64,000 nucleotides of DNA from Avispirillum sp959601495 (GCA_959601495.1 CAUGPT010000006.1:14374-78373); one strand, 5' to 3'. Positions 42,846 through 51,167 are shown, numbered from the stretch's first letter. The notes: generated from the sequence alone by a model not told the origin. Translations and numbers: made by a program.

Positions 42846-42989
42846 ACAATAATCCTTTCCTTTCCGTTGATAATATCAGCAAAAAGATATTGACAGCGCG
42901 GGGCGCAAATATGCTCCGTGCTTTCGCGCTATCGCATAATTATAGTACCATAAAAATGTGTACTTGTAAAGTGAGGATACCGTGCATTT

Positions 42990-43087
42990 TCTCTTCTCCG
43001 GAAACGAAGATAAAAGAGAAAAACGAATAGTGAAAAGTGAATAGAACCAAAATGAAAACGACAATCCTCTGTCGATGATCGTCGTTT
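42990..43087. repeat. 98-bp direct repeat, copy 1
   Basis: Starts TCTCTTCTCCGGAAACGAAG and ends GATGATCGTCGTTT. It matches copy 2 (43626-43723) at 97 of 98 positions. It includes most of the tRNA-Leu terminator stem but one base change weakens it. Together the copies bracket the four-helix-bundle gene. Confidence 0.9.
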
Positions 43088-43189
43088 CTCTGCCCATGGT
43101 CAAAAAGATTTGTCCGACAGCTTTAAGTATTTATGAACTTAGGCAACAATTAATCATATACATTTTCCAAATCGATTTTTATCATTCAT

Positions 43190-43531
43190 TTACTTTTTTG
43201 CAGTATTAAGTGACGCAATCAGCATTCTCTTGATTTCTTCTGCAAGCAAAAGCAGTTCATCAAAATTGTATTCAATTAAATTTGTCCGTTGCAAAAGTGA
43301 AAGCCAGTAAAGGCTCTCACCTGTCTCTTTGAGCGCAATATGTAATTTTGAAATAAAATCCGCTTTGCTGTTTCCGTAAACAGCTTCATTTATATTGGCA
43401 CCAATGCTCGTAGCAGAGCGAAGCAGCTGCTTTGCTATTGTGGTATCCTTTTTGGTTTTATAAAACTGCTCATAAAATAATACAATCTGTGTTGCAAAGT
43501 CAAGGGACTTATCAAGCAATGGACTGTTCAT
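43190..43531 (-). CDS. Four-helix bundle protein (23S rRNA intervening-sequence-like)
   Basis: 113 residues from the ATG at 43531, with GAGG eight bases upstream; earlier in-frame ATGs lack a site. The family's helical pattern is clear: SLDFATQIVLFYEQFY, KQLLRSATSIGANINEAVYG with the conserved S-x-GANI, KLHIALKETGESLYWLSLL and the C-terminal LLLLAEEIKRMLIAS. These proteins are often encoded in 23S rRNA insertions or small mobile cassettes; function unknown. Its AT-rich composition and the flanking 98-bp repeats suggest insertion. Confidence 0.87.
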   Translation of the reverse strand: MNSPLLDKSLDFATQIVLFYEQFYKTKKDTTIAKQLLRSATSIGANINEAVYGNSKADFISKLHIALKETGESLYWLSLLQRTNLIEYNFDELLLLAEEIKRMLIASLNTAKK

Positions 43532-43625
43532 CCTCATCACCTCACAGTATACTATACCACAAATCCCCATTTTAATCAATGCTTTGCGCAGCAAAGCCAC
43601 CTTTTCTCTTATCTCTTCTCTATTC

Positions 43626-43723
43626 TCTCTTCTCCGGAAACGAAGATAAAAGAGAAAAACGAATAGTGAAAAGTGAATAGAACCAAAATGAAAACGACGA
43701 TCCTCTGTCGATGATCGTCGTTT
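43626..43723. repeat. 98-bp direct repeat, copy 2
   Basis: Second copy, next to the 3' end of tRNA-Leu(CAG). It carries the full terminator stem of that tRNA. The copies lie 538 bases apart. Confidence 0.9.
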
Positions 43724-43732
43724 TCATTTTGG
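43683..43732 (-). terminator. Terminator of tRNA-Leu(CAG), overlapping its CCA end
   Basis: CCAAAATGAAAACGACGATC (43683-43702) pairs perfectly over 20 bases with its mirror at 43713-43732 around a ten-base loop. The 5' part of the stem on the minus strand includes the tRNA's encoded CCA. Confidence 0.85.
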
Positions 43733-43816
43733 TGCGGATAAGAGGACTTGAACCTCCACCGAGTTGCCCCGACTAGAACCTGAATCTAGCGCGTCTGCCA
43801 ATTCCGCCATATCCGC
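43730..43816 (-). tRNA. tRNA-Leu(CAG)
   Basis: An 87-base type II tRNA with encoded CCA. Acceptor GCGGATA pairs with TATCCGC; anticodon stem CTAGA/TCTAG encloses TTCAGGT, giving CAG. A long variable arm and GGTTCAAGTCC T-loop are present. Confidence 0.96.
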
Positions 43817-43891
43817 TTATTTATATCCTCTGTTTTTACACGGCGAGGACAGCCGAGACGGAGCATTTTGCTTGATCCGTATATCAAGGAA

Positions 43892-43915
43892 GACAGACAG
43901 CCGAAGCTGTCTGTC
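43892..43915 (-). terminator. Hairpin downstream of tRNA-Leu(GAG)
   Basis: GACAGACAGC and GCTGTCTGTC form a ten-base-pair stem; on the minus strand the loop is TTCG and TTCCTTG follows. Either a terminator or a processing hairpin between the two tRNAs. Confidence 0.7.
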
Positions 43916-43919
43916 CTCG

Positions 43920-44004
43920 TGGTGCGAGAAACGGGACTTGAACCCGTACGGTGTTAACCACACGCCCCTCAAACGTGCGCGTCTGCCTGTTCCGCCACTC
44001 TCGC
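43920..44004 (-). tRNA. tRNA-Leu(GAG)
   Basis: An 85-base type II tRNA with encoded CCA. Acceptor GCGAGAG/CTCTCGC-type pairing (one mismatch allowed), anticodon stem CACGT/GCGTG around TTGAGGG, giving GAG. Long variable arm and GGTTCAAGTCC T-loop. It lies upstream of tRNA-Leu(CAG) on the same strand. Confidence 0.95.
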
Positions 44005-44189
44005 GCATCCGCGGTTTTGCCCGCTGACAGATGATATTATACTAAAAGCGCCGCCGTTTGTCAACACCTTTTCGAGACTTTTTTCTCAAAATTGCGGAAA
44101 TATTTTCCCGTGCCTCAAATCGGCGATTTTTCGTGCCGATTTTCCGCCGTCCGTGTTGCCAAACTGCTTTGCAGATCCGCGGTAATGCC

Positions 44190-44747
44190 CTACTTTGCAG
44201 CCGCTCTTTTTATGATCTCCTCCGAGAGTCCGCGGCTTATCTCAACGATCCTTGCCACATCCTCGGATGCCGTATCCTTCATGCCGTCGTTCAGCCAGTC
44301 TATAATAAGCCCGAACATCTCGCACTTGATAAGCCTTATAAACAGCTTTCTGTCGGATTCGTTGACGGATTCGTCGGCAAATGCTACACCCACGTAGCTT
44401 TCAACGGCATAGCTGCAAAGCTTCATCAGTTCTCTTTCAAACATATCGCGGCTGACGGAATTATATATGTGAAAAGCCGCGCGTTTGTTTTCAAGGGCGA
44501 ACGCCATAGCCGCAGCAAAGCATTCTCCGAGAGAGTTAACAGTCGGATATCGCTCAATTATAATATTCGTGCGCTCCGTGACGATCTCCTCAAGCAGCGC
44601 GGGTATGTCCCTGAAATGATAGTAAAATGAGTTGCGGTTTATTCCGCAGTCATCGACAATATCTTTAACGCTTATTTTGCTGAGCGGTTTTTCATTCAGA
44701 AGCTTCACGAATGAAGCCTTGATAGCCTTCTCGGTAAAATTTGCCAT
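44190..44747 (-). CDS. TetR/AcrR family transcriptional regulator
   Basis: 185 residues. N-terminal helix-turn-helix: KISVKDIVDDCGINRNSFYYHFRDIPALLEEI. The C-terminal ligand domain has LFIRLIKCEMFGLIIDWLNDGM, like TetR_C_8 members. GGAGG lies upstream of the ATG. It is divergent from the fucosidase/ECF operon and its promoter partly faces that of the operon, so it may control the operon in response to a sugar or cofactor. That is inference from position. Confidence 0.92.
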   Translation of the reverse strand: MANFTEKAIKASFVKLLNEKPLSKISVKDIVDDCGINRNSFYYHFRDIPALLEEIVTERTNIIIERYPTVNSLGECFAAAMAFALENKRAAFHIYNSVSRDMFERELMKLCSYAVESYVGVAFADESVNESDRKLFIRLIKCEMFGLIIDWLNDGMKDTASEDVARIVEISRGLSEEIIKRAAAK

Positions 44748-44787
44748 TATGACCTCCGTTAAAAGGTAAATATATCCTCACGACAAT

Positions 44788-44816
44788 ATAATACCATCAA
44801 GGCATAAAAAATGCAA
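44788..44816 (-). promoter_or_regulatory. Promoter of the TetR-type gene
   Basis: Minus strand TTGCAT (44811-44816), 17 bases, TATTAT (44788-44793). Confidence 0.75.
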
Positions 44817-44843
44817 CTGATTTTGCGATTTTTGAAATTTCGG

Positions 44844-44872
44844 TTGACCGCAAACCGGGCGTATGCTATACT
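44844..44872 (+). promoter_or_regulatory. Promoter of the fucosidase/ECF operon
   Basis: TTGACC (44844-44849), 17 bases, TATACT (44867-44872), 53 bases before the start codon. It is back-to-back with the TetR-gene promoter. Confidence 0.82.
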
Positions 44873-44925
44873 GATACTACTGCGGCAAAGGTGCCGCTAC
44901 AAGAGACAGAAAGGCAAAAATCAGT

Positions 44926-46149
44926 ATGGATATTCCGAAAAGCAGAATAGATTTTCTCGATTGGGAAATGGGAGTTTTTTTCCATTTCGGCATACGCACG
45001 TTTTACGAAGGACACGTTGACTGGGATATGAAGCCCATGCCCGCCGAAGCGTTTGATCCTGCAGAGCTTGACTGCGAGCAGTGGATACGCACGGCAAAGG
45101 ACGGCGGCGCGACATATGCCATTCTTGTCTGCAAGCACCACGACGGTTTTGCAAACTGGCCTTCAAAATACACGGATTATTCCGTAGCGGCAACTCCCTG
45201 GAAGGACGGTCGCGGCGACGTTGTACGCGAGTTTTGCGATGCCTGCCGCAAGTACGGTCTGAAAGTAGGACTGTACTACTCCCCCGCGCAGTTCGGCAGC
45301 GCGAAGATGAATGCCCGCGAATACGACGATTATTTTATAAATCAGATAGGCGAGCTTTTGCGTAACTACGGCAAGATAGATTACATCTGGTTTGACGGCT
45401 GCGGCAGCGAGAATCACAAATACGACACCGAGCGCATTACGTCGGAGATACGCCGTATGCAGCCTGAAATTCTCATATTCAACATGTGGGATCCTGATAC
45501 GCGCTGGATCGGCAACGAGGCGGGCATTGCGTCCATGAGAGACGCGCCAGAGGTCAACAGTCTTGCGTTCTCCGTACAGACCGAAGTAAAGGACGCGCTT
45601 GATGAGGAAGTTTTTCTCCCCGGCGAGTGTGACTGCCGCATAAAGCGCGAATGGTTCTACGGCGATGCCGACTGCGCGAACCTCAAAAGCCTTGAAGAAC
45701 TTTGGGGGCTGTATCTTATGTCGGTAGGCCACGGCTGCAACCTGCTTCTGAATATCGCGCCCGACAGACGGGGACTTATCCCCGAAGCGGACGCCGCCAG
45801 ATTTATTGAGCTCGGCAAAAAAATCAAAGAAGAGTTTTCCTCCCCCGTCGCCCGCTTTACCGATTTTGAGAAAGACGGCGACTGCTTCAGAACGGTGATA
45901 CCCATTCCCTACAACAAACTTATCAGATACATAGTAATTAAAGAGGATATCTCAAACGGCAGCTCCGTCACGGACTTTGATGTCAACGTTCTTCCCCGTG
46001 ATTTCGGCGACGCAAAAACCGTGTTCCGCGGCTGCTGCATAGGACATAAAGCCATATGCCCCCTGCCGCCGCTGGGCGCACGGGCGATAGAAGTAAAAAT
46101 AACCGGAGCAAAAGGCGATTTCAACATCACCGACATTGAGGTATACTGA
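44926..46149 (+). CDS. Alpha-L-fucosidase, GH29 family, cytoplasmic
   Basis: 407 residues, no signal peptide. WEMGVFFHFGIRTFYEGHVDW and AILVCKHHDGFANWPSKYTDYSV are GH29 hallmarks; the nucleophile is the Asp in YIWFDGCGS; LLLNIAPDRRGLIPE closes the barrel. Cleaves terminal alpha-L-fucose from imported oligosaccharides, e.g. host-glycan or milk-oligosaccharide fragments. The stop overlaps the next gene by one base (TGATG), so translation is coupled to an ECF S component. No fucose catabolic genes are in the window. Confidence 0.92.
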   Translation: MDIPKSRIDFLDWEMGVFFHFGIRTFYEGHVDWDMKPMPAEAFDPAELDCEQWIRTAKDGGATYAILVCKHHDGFANWPSKYTDYSVAATPWKDGRGDVVREFCDACRKYGLKVGLYYSPAQFGSAKMNAREYDDYFINQIGELLRNYGKIDYIWFDGCGSENHKYDTERITSEIRRMQPEILIFNMWDPDTRWIGNEAGIASMRDAPEVNSLAFSVQTEVKDALDEEVFLPGECDCRIKREWFYGDADCANLKSLEELWGLYLMSVGHGCNLLLNIAPDRRGLIPEADAARFIELGKKIKEEFSSPVARFTDFEKDGDCFRTVIPIPYNKLIRYIVIKEDISNGSSVTDFDVNVLPRDFGDAKTVFRGCCIGHKAICPLPPLGARAIEVKITGAKGDFNITDIEVY

Positions 46150-46697
46150 TGGCTAATCAAAAAGCAAAAAACGGGCTGCATAGCCTTATATACTCCGCAT
46201 TATTTCTCGCGCTTGCATACGTTCTTCCCTTTCTGACAGGTCAGATACAGCAGATAGGCAACATGCTGTGCCCCATGCACATTCCCGTGCTGCTCTGCGG
46301 ATTTATCTGCGGATGGCAGTGGGGACTTACAGTCGGCGCTGCGGCGCCTCTGCTGCGCTCGCTGACTCTCCACATGCCGCCTTTGTTTCCGTCAGCCGTT
46401 TGCATGGCATTTGAACTTGCGGCATACGGCGCAATTGCCGGCCTTATGAACCGCGTGCTGCCTAAAAAGCCTGCCTTTACATATGTTTCCCTGCTTATTT
46501 CCATGGTCGCCGGCAGACTGGTGTGGGGGCTTGCAATGTTCATCTGCCTCGGTGCCACCGGCGGCTCCTTCGGTCTCAAAGCTTTTCTCAGCGGTGCGAT
46601 CATCAACGCCGTCCCCGGCATCATCGTGCAGATAGTGCTCATCCCGCCTATCGTCATGCTGTATGACAAACTCAGCAAAAAGCCCCAAAGCATTTAA
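46149..46697 (+). CDS. ECF transporter S component (substrate unknown)
   Basis: 182 residues, six predicted membrane helices: SLIYSALFLALAYVLPFLTG, HIPVLLCGFICGWQWGLTVGAAAPLL, AVCMAFELAAYGAIAGLM, YVSLLISMVAGRLVWGLAMFI and the last pair. The conserved small residues of the ECF vitamin-binding fold are present. It needs the shared EcfA/A'/T module, which is not in the window. Pairing with a fucosidase is unusual and the ligand is unknown. Confidence 0.82.
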   Translation: MANQKAKNGLHSLIYSALFLALAYVLPFLTGQIQQIGNMLCPMHIPVLLCGFICGWQWGLTVGAAAPLLRSLTLHMPPLFPSAVCMAFELAAYGAIAGLMNRVLPKKPAFTYVSLLISMVAGRLVWGLAMFICLGATGGSFGLKAFLSGAIINAVPGIIVQIVLIPPIVMLYDKLSKKPQSI

Positions 46698-46703
46698 GTA
46701 TTA

Positions 46704-46733
46704 AATGACCCGCCGCGCCGCGGCGGGTCATTT
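46704..46733 (+). terminator. Terminator of the fucosidase/ECF operon
   Basis: AATGACCCGCCGCG and CGCGGCGGGTCATT form a 14-base-pair stem followed by a few T residues, seven bases beyond the stop. Confidence 0.85.
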
Positions 46734-46743
46734 GTATAAAGTA

Positions 46744-46770
46744 AAAAGCCGCCCGAGGGCGGCTTTTTTC
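46744..46770. terminator. Second, bidirectional terminator
   Basis: AAAAAGCCGCC and GGCGGCTTTTT with a CGAG loop and flanking A and T runs, just past the tcdA stop and downstream of the operon terminator. Confidence 0.9.
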
Positions 46771-46783
46771 ACATATTTACACT

Positions 46784-47563
46784 TTAACGTACCTTTGCGG
46801 TCGGCGCTTTGTATCCCACAAGATCTTTTATGACCTCGCCCGCAATTATAAGTCCGACTACGGACGGCACAAATGCGTTAGAGCCCGGAATATCCCTGCG
46901 TACAGTACTCTTTCTCTCCGTGTCCGACGGGCGGATGCAGTGGGTCCTGCAGCTGATCTCATCGCTTTCGATGGGTCTTACGGGAGCTTCCTCGGAATAT
47001 ACGACCTTCAGGCTGTCTATATGTCTTTTGCGGCACTCGCCACGTATGACACGTGCCAGCGGGCAGACGGCGGTGTCGTATATATCCGCGACCCTGAATG
47101 CCGTGGGATCGGTCTTGTTGCCCGCTCCCATAGAGCATATTATGGGTGTCAGGCATGCCTTTGCGTTCGTTATAAGCGCAAGCTTTCCGCTGACGGTGTC
47201 GATGGCGTCTACAACGTAGTCAAAGTCATGAAAATCAAACTGATCCGCGGTTTCGGGCAGATAGAACGTTTTGTGCTTTGTAACTTTGCAGGCGGGATTT
47301 ATGGAAAGTATGCGCCTTTCTCCCTCATCCACCTTGTATTTGCCCACGTTTTCTCTTGTTGCAAGTATCTGACGGTTTATGTTTGTAAGGCATATCCTGT
47401 CGTCGTCAATAAGATCGATCGCGCCGACGCCGGAGCGCGCAAGCGCCTCGACCGTATATCCGCCCACACCGCCTATGCCGAATACCGCAACGCGGCTGTT
47501 TTCAAGGCGCTGCATTGCTTCTTTACCGAATATAAGTTCCGTTCTCGAAAACTGATTAAGCAT
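46784..47563 (-). CDS. tcdA: tRNA threonylcarbamoyladenosine dehydratase
   Basis: 259 residues of the ThiF/E1 superfamily. The ATP-binding AVFGIGGVGGYTVEALARSGVGAIDLIDDD and INRQILAT, the conserved SMGAGNKTDPTAF and SVVGLIIAGEVIKDLVG fit TcdA, which makes the cyclic form of t6A on tRNAs in the cytoplasm. It follows the Rrf2 regulator by 11 bases in the same operon, a common pairing in Firmicutes. Confidence 0.93.
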   Translation of the reverse strand: MLNQFSRTELIFGKEAMQRLENSRVAVFGIGGVGGYTVEALARSGVGAIDLIDDDRICLTNINRQILATRENVGKYKVDEGERRILSINPACKVTKHKTFYLPETADQFDFHDFDYVVDAIDTVSGKLALITNAKACLTPIICSMGAGNKTDPTAFRVADIYDTAVCPLARVIRGECRKRHIDSLKVVYSEEAPVRPIESDEISCRTHCIRPSDTERKSTVRRDIPGSNAFVPSVVGLIIAGEVIKDLVGYKAPTAKVR

Positions 47564-47574
47564 TGATTCTCCGT

Positions 47575-48024
47575 CTACTCCGTTTTGCCGGTCAAATGTC
47601 GCCGGTCTGTATAGTCTTTTCTGCCGTCCGCAATATCCGCAAGGGATATAGCCGAAAAATAGTCGCGTGTCAGCTCATAATAGCCCTGCCATACAGGCAG
47701 CGTTCTGCACTGTGCCGACTCCTCGCATACGGGGCTGTCCTTCTGCATACAGGCGACGGGAGCAAGATCTCCCTCGGCACTTGAAAGTATATCCCACAGA
47801 CTGATCTCTTCTGCGGGACGCGAAAGTCTGTATCCGCCTCCTATACCCTGAGTGCTGACAACAAGCCCCGCGCGTCTCAGCGACGGCATGATCCTCTCAA
47901 GATATTTCAGCGAAAGTCCCTGACGGCGCGCAACGTCCTTCATGCAGACGCACTCACCGTCTTTGCCGTTCATCCACAGATCAAGCAGTATGCGAATTGA
48001 ATATCTTCCCTTTGTAGTTATCAT
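47575..48024 (-). CDS. Rrf2 family transcriptional regulator (IscR-like)
   Basis: 149 residues. Winged helix-turn-helix: RYSIRILLDLW, VCMKDVARRQGLSLKYLERIMPSLRRAGLVVSTQG, GGYRLSRPAEEISLWDIL. Three cysteines near the centre (ACMQKDSPVCEESAQC) resemble the IscR iron-sulfur ligand cluster. Probably an iron-sulfur sensor that controls its own operon with tcdA. GGGAGG is seven bases before the ATG. Confidence 0.93.
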   Translation of the reverse strand: MITTKGRYSIRILLDLWMNGKDGECVCMKDVARRQGLSLKYLERIMPSLRRAGLVVSTQGIGGGYRLSRPAEEISLWDILSSAEGDLAPVACMQKDSPVCEESAQCRTLPVWQGYYELTRDYFSAISLADIADGRKDYTDRRHLTGKTE

Positions 48025-48069
48025 CGTGCGCCTCCCTTCAGCATCAGTCGTGCGCTTTTATACCTATAG

Positions 48070-48098
48070 ATTATACTGCTTTTTGCCGTTCAAGTCAA
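48070..48098 (-). promoter_or_regulatory. Sigma-A promoter of the Rrf2/tcdA operon
   Basis: Minus strand TTGACT (48093-48098), 17 bases, TATAAT (48070-48075). CTATAGATTATACTG around the -10 box may be the Rrf2 site. Confidence 0.85.
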
Positions 48099-48185
48099 GC
48101 ACCGCAGATAAAGCGAAACATATAAAATTGGTTTATGTACACACATATATGCGCCGCCGTTTTCCACGAGGTGTGCACACCTTCA

Positions 48186-48547
48186 TTAAAAAACGCAGCA
48201 AAAGTGGACGTTTCTAACCGAAGAGGCGCTTTTGTACTGTATTTCTTGATAAATGAAATACAGAAGCCAACCGGACAAATACTTCTCCGCATTACCTGTC
48301 AGCAAAAAGCAAACCAATATCAGGCATTTTCGAATTAACCATATCGTTAGAATTGCTGCATATCGTAAATACGCCAATATTGTAATAGCTGTCTCCGGCG
48401 TATTGCTGTCGGAAACTGCACTGATGACTGCCGCGGTCACTGGCAGAGCCGAATTGTGTCGTCCGATAAATACTCTGCTTTTATACATTTGCAGCACTGA
48501 ATTATAACAATTGCTGTTAAAGCTGCAAAAATATATAATCTTTTCAT
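48186..48547 (-). pseudogene. Degraded small secreted/membrane protein gene
   Basis: A minus-strand start at 48547 reads MKRLYIFAALTAIVIIQCCK, a signal-peptide-like sequence, but stops after 36 codons (48437-48439). A second frame continues with hydrophobic, low-quality sequence to 48186. The best reading is a frameshifted remnant at the end of the lipoprotein array. The rest of 48099-48566 shows no other gene. Confidence 0.3.
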
Positions 48548-48566
48548 TTTATCTCAGTAAAGGTTC

Positions 48567-49175
48567 TCACTTACCTATGGGCAATATAACCGTCATTTCG
48601 AGGTTTTCAAGCATCTCCATAAGCCAGCTGAGATTTTTATGATAAGAATCATATCTTTTGCGGCTGAACCATGGGAAGCAATAAACCTGCTTTCCCATGC
48701 TGTAGCCGATCGCCGCCATCGCCCTGTACTGCTCGTTTCCGACCGCCTTTACAGGTCTTTCAAAGCGCTGATCGTCAAGGCAAAAAATGTTTTTAACCTC
48801 GTCCACCGTCTTGTTCGATCCATTTTTCTTAAGCGCCTCGAATACAAGCCGACGCACGCTTTTTCTGCTGCTGAAGGCAGGATAAAGAGTGTCCATGTAG
48901 CAAGCGTATTTTTCCAACTCTGTAAAAGGATACTTCTGCTCATTAATACTGACATCAACATCTTCAAAAGTCATGAAATCCTTTGGGCGCGCGCTCTTCA
49001 TCCCGATAAGATAGCTTGCTGGCCAAAACTCTTCGTCCACTTCGCCCTCAAGGCGGTTTACACCTTTAGTAAAAGAATATACAAATTTTGACGATATTGA
49101 ACTAAAATAGGTACAGAAATACGATCGGCAGGTTACATATCCGTCGCATCTCAGCTTTATACTTTCAATTTTCAT
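48567..49175 (-). CDS. Hypothetical protein, paralogue of 51878-52486
   Basis: 202 residues from the ATG at 49175; the stop of the preceding lipoprotein gene ends five bases earlier. A conserved C-terminal block (FCLDDQRFERPV-AVGNEQYRAMAA-GYS-GK-V-CFPWFSRKR) is shared with the paralogue of identical length at 51.9 kb; the N-terminal halves are more divergent. No signal peptide is seen. The family is unknown to me. Its place after a lipoprotein gene, mirrored in the second copy, suggests a cytoplasmic partner. Confidence 0.7.
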   Translation of the reverse strand: MKIESIKLRCDGYVTCRSYFCTYFSSISSKFVYSFTKGVNRLEGEVDEEFWPASYLIGMKSARPKDFMTFEDVDVSINEQKYPFTELEKYACYMDTLYPAFSSRKSVRRLVFEALKKNGSNKTVDEVKNIFCLDDQRFERPVKAVGNEQYRAMAAIGYSMGKQVYCFPWFSRKRYDSYHKNLSWLMEMLENLEMTVILPIGK

Positions 49176-49179
49176 ACTG

Positions 49180-50253
49180 CTATCCGTTGTATTCCGTAAT
49201 GTTCCACCGATAAGCATCTTTTCCCACAAGCCCGTCGGCTGAGGGATCAATATAGCTGTCTTCTCCCATTCCGACATACGACTTCCCTGCTTCAGACTCA
49301 AGAGTTACCTTAAGCCCTTCAAGGGAGGCGGCATTTCGGCAGTTGCTTCTTTCCCGAAGACCGAGGCGACTATCGTCTGCGCAAAGGCATTTCGCTGGAT
49401 CCGCAAGAGGATGAAGCGTATATTCACCTGTATCCGGCACTTCAATAAGCCACCACAGCTGATAAACGCTGCCGTCCTCTTTAGGCAGATTTTCAATTCT
49501 TGCGCGATTATACGAAAGCGCATTGCCGTCGCCGTCGGTGATCATGACAGGCGTGCATGATTTTACAGAAATAAATCTGTATGATCCGTTATTGAACCCA
49601 ATCTTATATACTGCCCGTCTCGGCAGGTTGAAAAAATCTTCGTCAAGCGACGGTCTTCTTGAAACATCAAGCGTAAAAGTACCGCTTTCGTCATGGGAAT
49701 AATCAAAGACATATCCCAAAACCTCATTTGTATACTCCCGACATCCAAGCGGTGCTTTGAACACGTATGCGTCATGTTCGTCGTCATAAAATTCAATGCC
49801 GTGGTCCGGCTTAGTGTCAAATCTCTCGCACAGAAAGTCCTCGGCGACCGACGCAGGGACAGTAAACGTCGAGGTTTCGGCATCGTAGTATTCCGCAACG
49901 TCTGCCCGCACGCCGCCGTTCATATCGTCCATGCAGCCGCAATACTGAAAATACGGAAAGACGGACGCAAAATCGACTTTTTCACCCTCGGTTATGTTGG
50001 GAACAATTGCACCGATGCTCTGATTGTAATACGAAACTATTTTGAGAAAGCCACTCATAGTCGCCTTTTTGCCGATGGCGCTGTTGAACGCTCCGCCGAC
50101 AGCTGCGGGCAAGTCTTTAGTCACATCGACCTCTTCTTTTACAGACACCTCTGTGTCCGCGGTCGGCTTTCCCACCACCGCAATTGAACAGGACGTGCAA
50201 AACAGCATGGCTGCGAGAAGCAAAGCCGCACTTAAAAATTTCATGATTTTCAT
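49180..50253 (-). CDS. Lipoprotein of the right-end array (unknown function)
   Basis: 357 residues. Signal with lipobox LFCTSC (cysteine 22). A middle segment (VFPYFQYCGCMDDMNGG and FTVPASVAEDFLCERFDT) parallels the N-terminal part of the lipoprotein at 58639-59901 (LIPYIALCDMRDDMG and CTIPREKLNERIEEIFDV), so the two are distant relatives. The C-terminal part (VYQLWWLIEVPDTGEYTLHP to DAYRWNITEYNG) resembles a ricin-B-like trefoil, possibly carbohydrate-binding; this is tentative. GAGG lies eight bases before the ATG. Confidence 0.7.
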   Translation of the reverse strand: MKIMKFLSAALLLAAMLFCTSCSIAVVGKPTADTEVSVKEEVDVTKDLPAAVGGAFNSAIGKKATMSGFLKIVSYYNQSIGAIVPNITEGEKVDFASVFPYFQYCGCMDDMNGGVRADVAEYYDAETSTFTVPASVAEDFLCERFDTKPDHGIEFYDDEHDAYVFKAPLGCREYTNEVLGYVFDYSHDESGTFTLDVSRRPSLDEDFFNLPRRAVYKIGFNNGSYRFISVKSCTPVMITDGDGNALSYNRARIENLPKEDGSVYQLWWLIEVPDTGEYTLHPLADPAKCLCADDSRLGLRERSNCRNAASLEGLKVTLESEAGKSYVGMGEDSYIDPSADGLVGKDAYRWNITEYNG

Positions 50254-50288
50254 GTGTTTGTCCTCATCTCGTTTGAATTTATGCAGAT

Positions 50289-51167
50289 CTATCCCGCGTT
50301 CTCGGGGCTTTCCCTTACAAACCTGTCGCCCGAAACGACCTTGTAAAATCCGCGGTCAATAATAAGAGTGCCGTCGTCGGCTATCTCAAAAATATACTCG
50401 TGCGGCACAAGTTCGGACAAAGCCTCCGGATACTCGTTACCGTATGTGAACCGAAGCTTCTCCACAGCTGCTTCCTTTTCATCATAGCGATACTCCGCGC
50501 ATATGTTGCCGCCGCCGTTTTCGTTGTCCACCCAAATGTCGCAGTGTCCGCCTTTAAAAAAAGTAAAGCTCGGTTTTCTGCCGCCGCTGAATACGGCACC
50601 GTTATCCTTGTAATATCCGCTCTCACATACAAACGTGCCGAGCAACGGATTATCCTCGTCAGGGTCGGATACAGTCTGCACAGTATCAGAAACTTTAATA
50701 AATCTGTCGCCTGCGTTCACCGTGTAGTATCCTTTGTCAACGGTAAGACTGCCGTCCTCACCGACCGTAAATACAAAATCGTCGGCAATGCTGTTCTCTC
50801 CGCTTTCGGTATCCTGCATTACAGTCATATCATAATTCATCTTGGTATGAATTTTGTCGGACTCCAGCGCATAAGTACCGTAAACGGTGCAAGCGCCCTC
50901 AATGTAGTGTATCCGCATGGAACAACGCCCGTCAGCATCGAAAACCACATTCAGCTTATCATCGCAATCATCCCGAAAATTGTAATCGGCGTAGTATTCG
51001 TTCGCGCACAGATATTCTCCGACAATGTCGTTGACCGTATACTTTTCTCCGATGTCGACGGCAGTGTTTTCAGACGCTGTTTGTCCATGCGCGCCATCCG
51101 TTTTGTATGTGCAGCCGCTAATAAGAAGGCACACCGTTAAAAGCGCAAATACAATAATGTTTTTCAT
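50289..51167 (-). CDS. Two-repeat lipoprotein, paralogue of 52546-53382
   Basis: 292 residues. Lipobox LISGC (cysteine 19). It contains two tandem beta-domain repeats, each ending TVDKGYYTVNAGDRFIKV or IIDRGFYKVVSGDRFVRE. The last 97 bases of the coding region are identical to those of the paralogue at 52.5 kb, while the remainder diverges. Function unknown; possibly an immunity-type lipoprotein that guards the cell surface, inferred from the surrounding array. Confidence 0.75.
   Translation of the reverse strand: MKNIIVFALLTVCLLISGCTYKTDGAHGQTASENTAVDIGEKYTVNDIVGEYLCANEYYADYNFRDDCDDKLNVVFDADGRCSMRIHYIEGACTVYGTYALESDKIHTKMNYDMTVMQDTESGENSIADDFVFTVGEDGSLTVDKGYYTVNAGDRFIKVSDTVQTVSDPDEDNPLLGTFVCESGYYKDNGAVFSGGRKPSFTFFKGGHCDIWVDNENGGGNICAEYRYDEKEAAVEKLRFTYGNEYPEALSELVPHEYIFEIADDGTLIIDRGFYKVVSGDRFVRESPENAG
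50309..50405. repeat. 97-bp identical gene end, copy 1
   Basis: Exact match to 52554-52650 (see paired gene entries). It covers the C-terminal VPHEYIFEIADDGTLIIDRG... segment. Divergence starts sharply on both sides, which points to gene conversion or a recombination joint. Confidence 0.9.

Noticed and set aside
42990..43723. Two-copy repeat considered as a CRISPR array
   Set aside because: Only two copies, 98 bp long, with a gene between them. No short regularly spaced repeats or cas genes were seen anywhere in the window.
48186..48547. Possible spoIIR-like remnant
   Set aside because: A short SDS-containing stretch suggested it, but the rest does not align in any single frame; left as an unassigned degraded gene.
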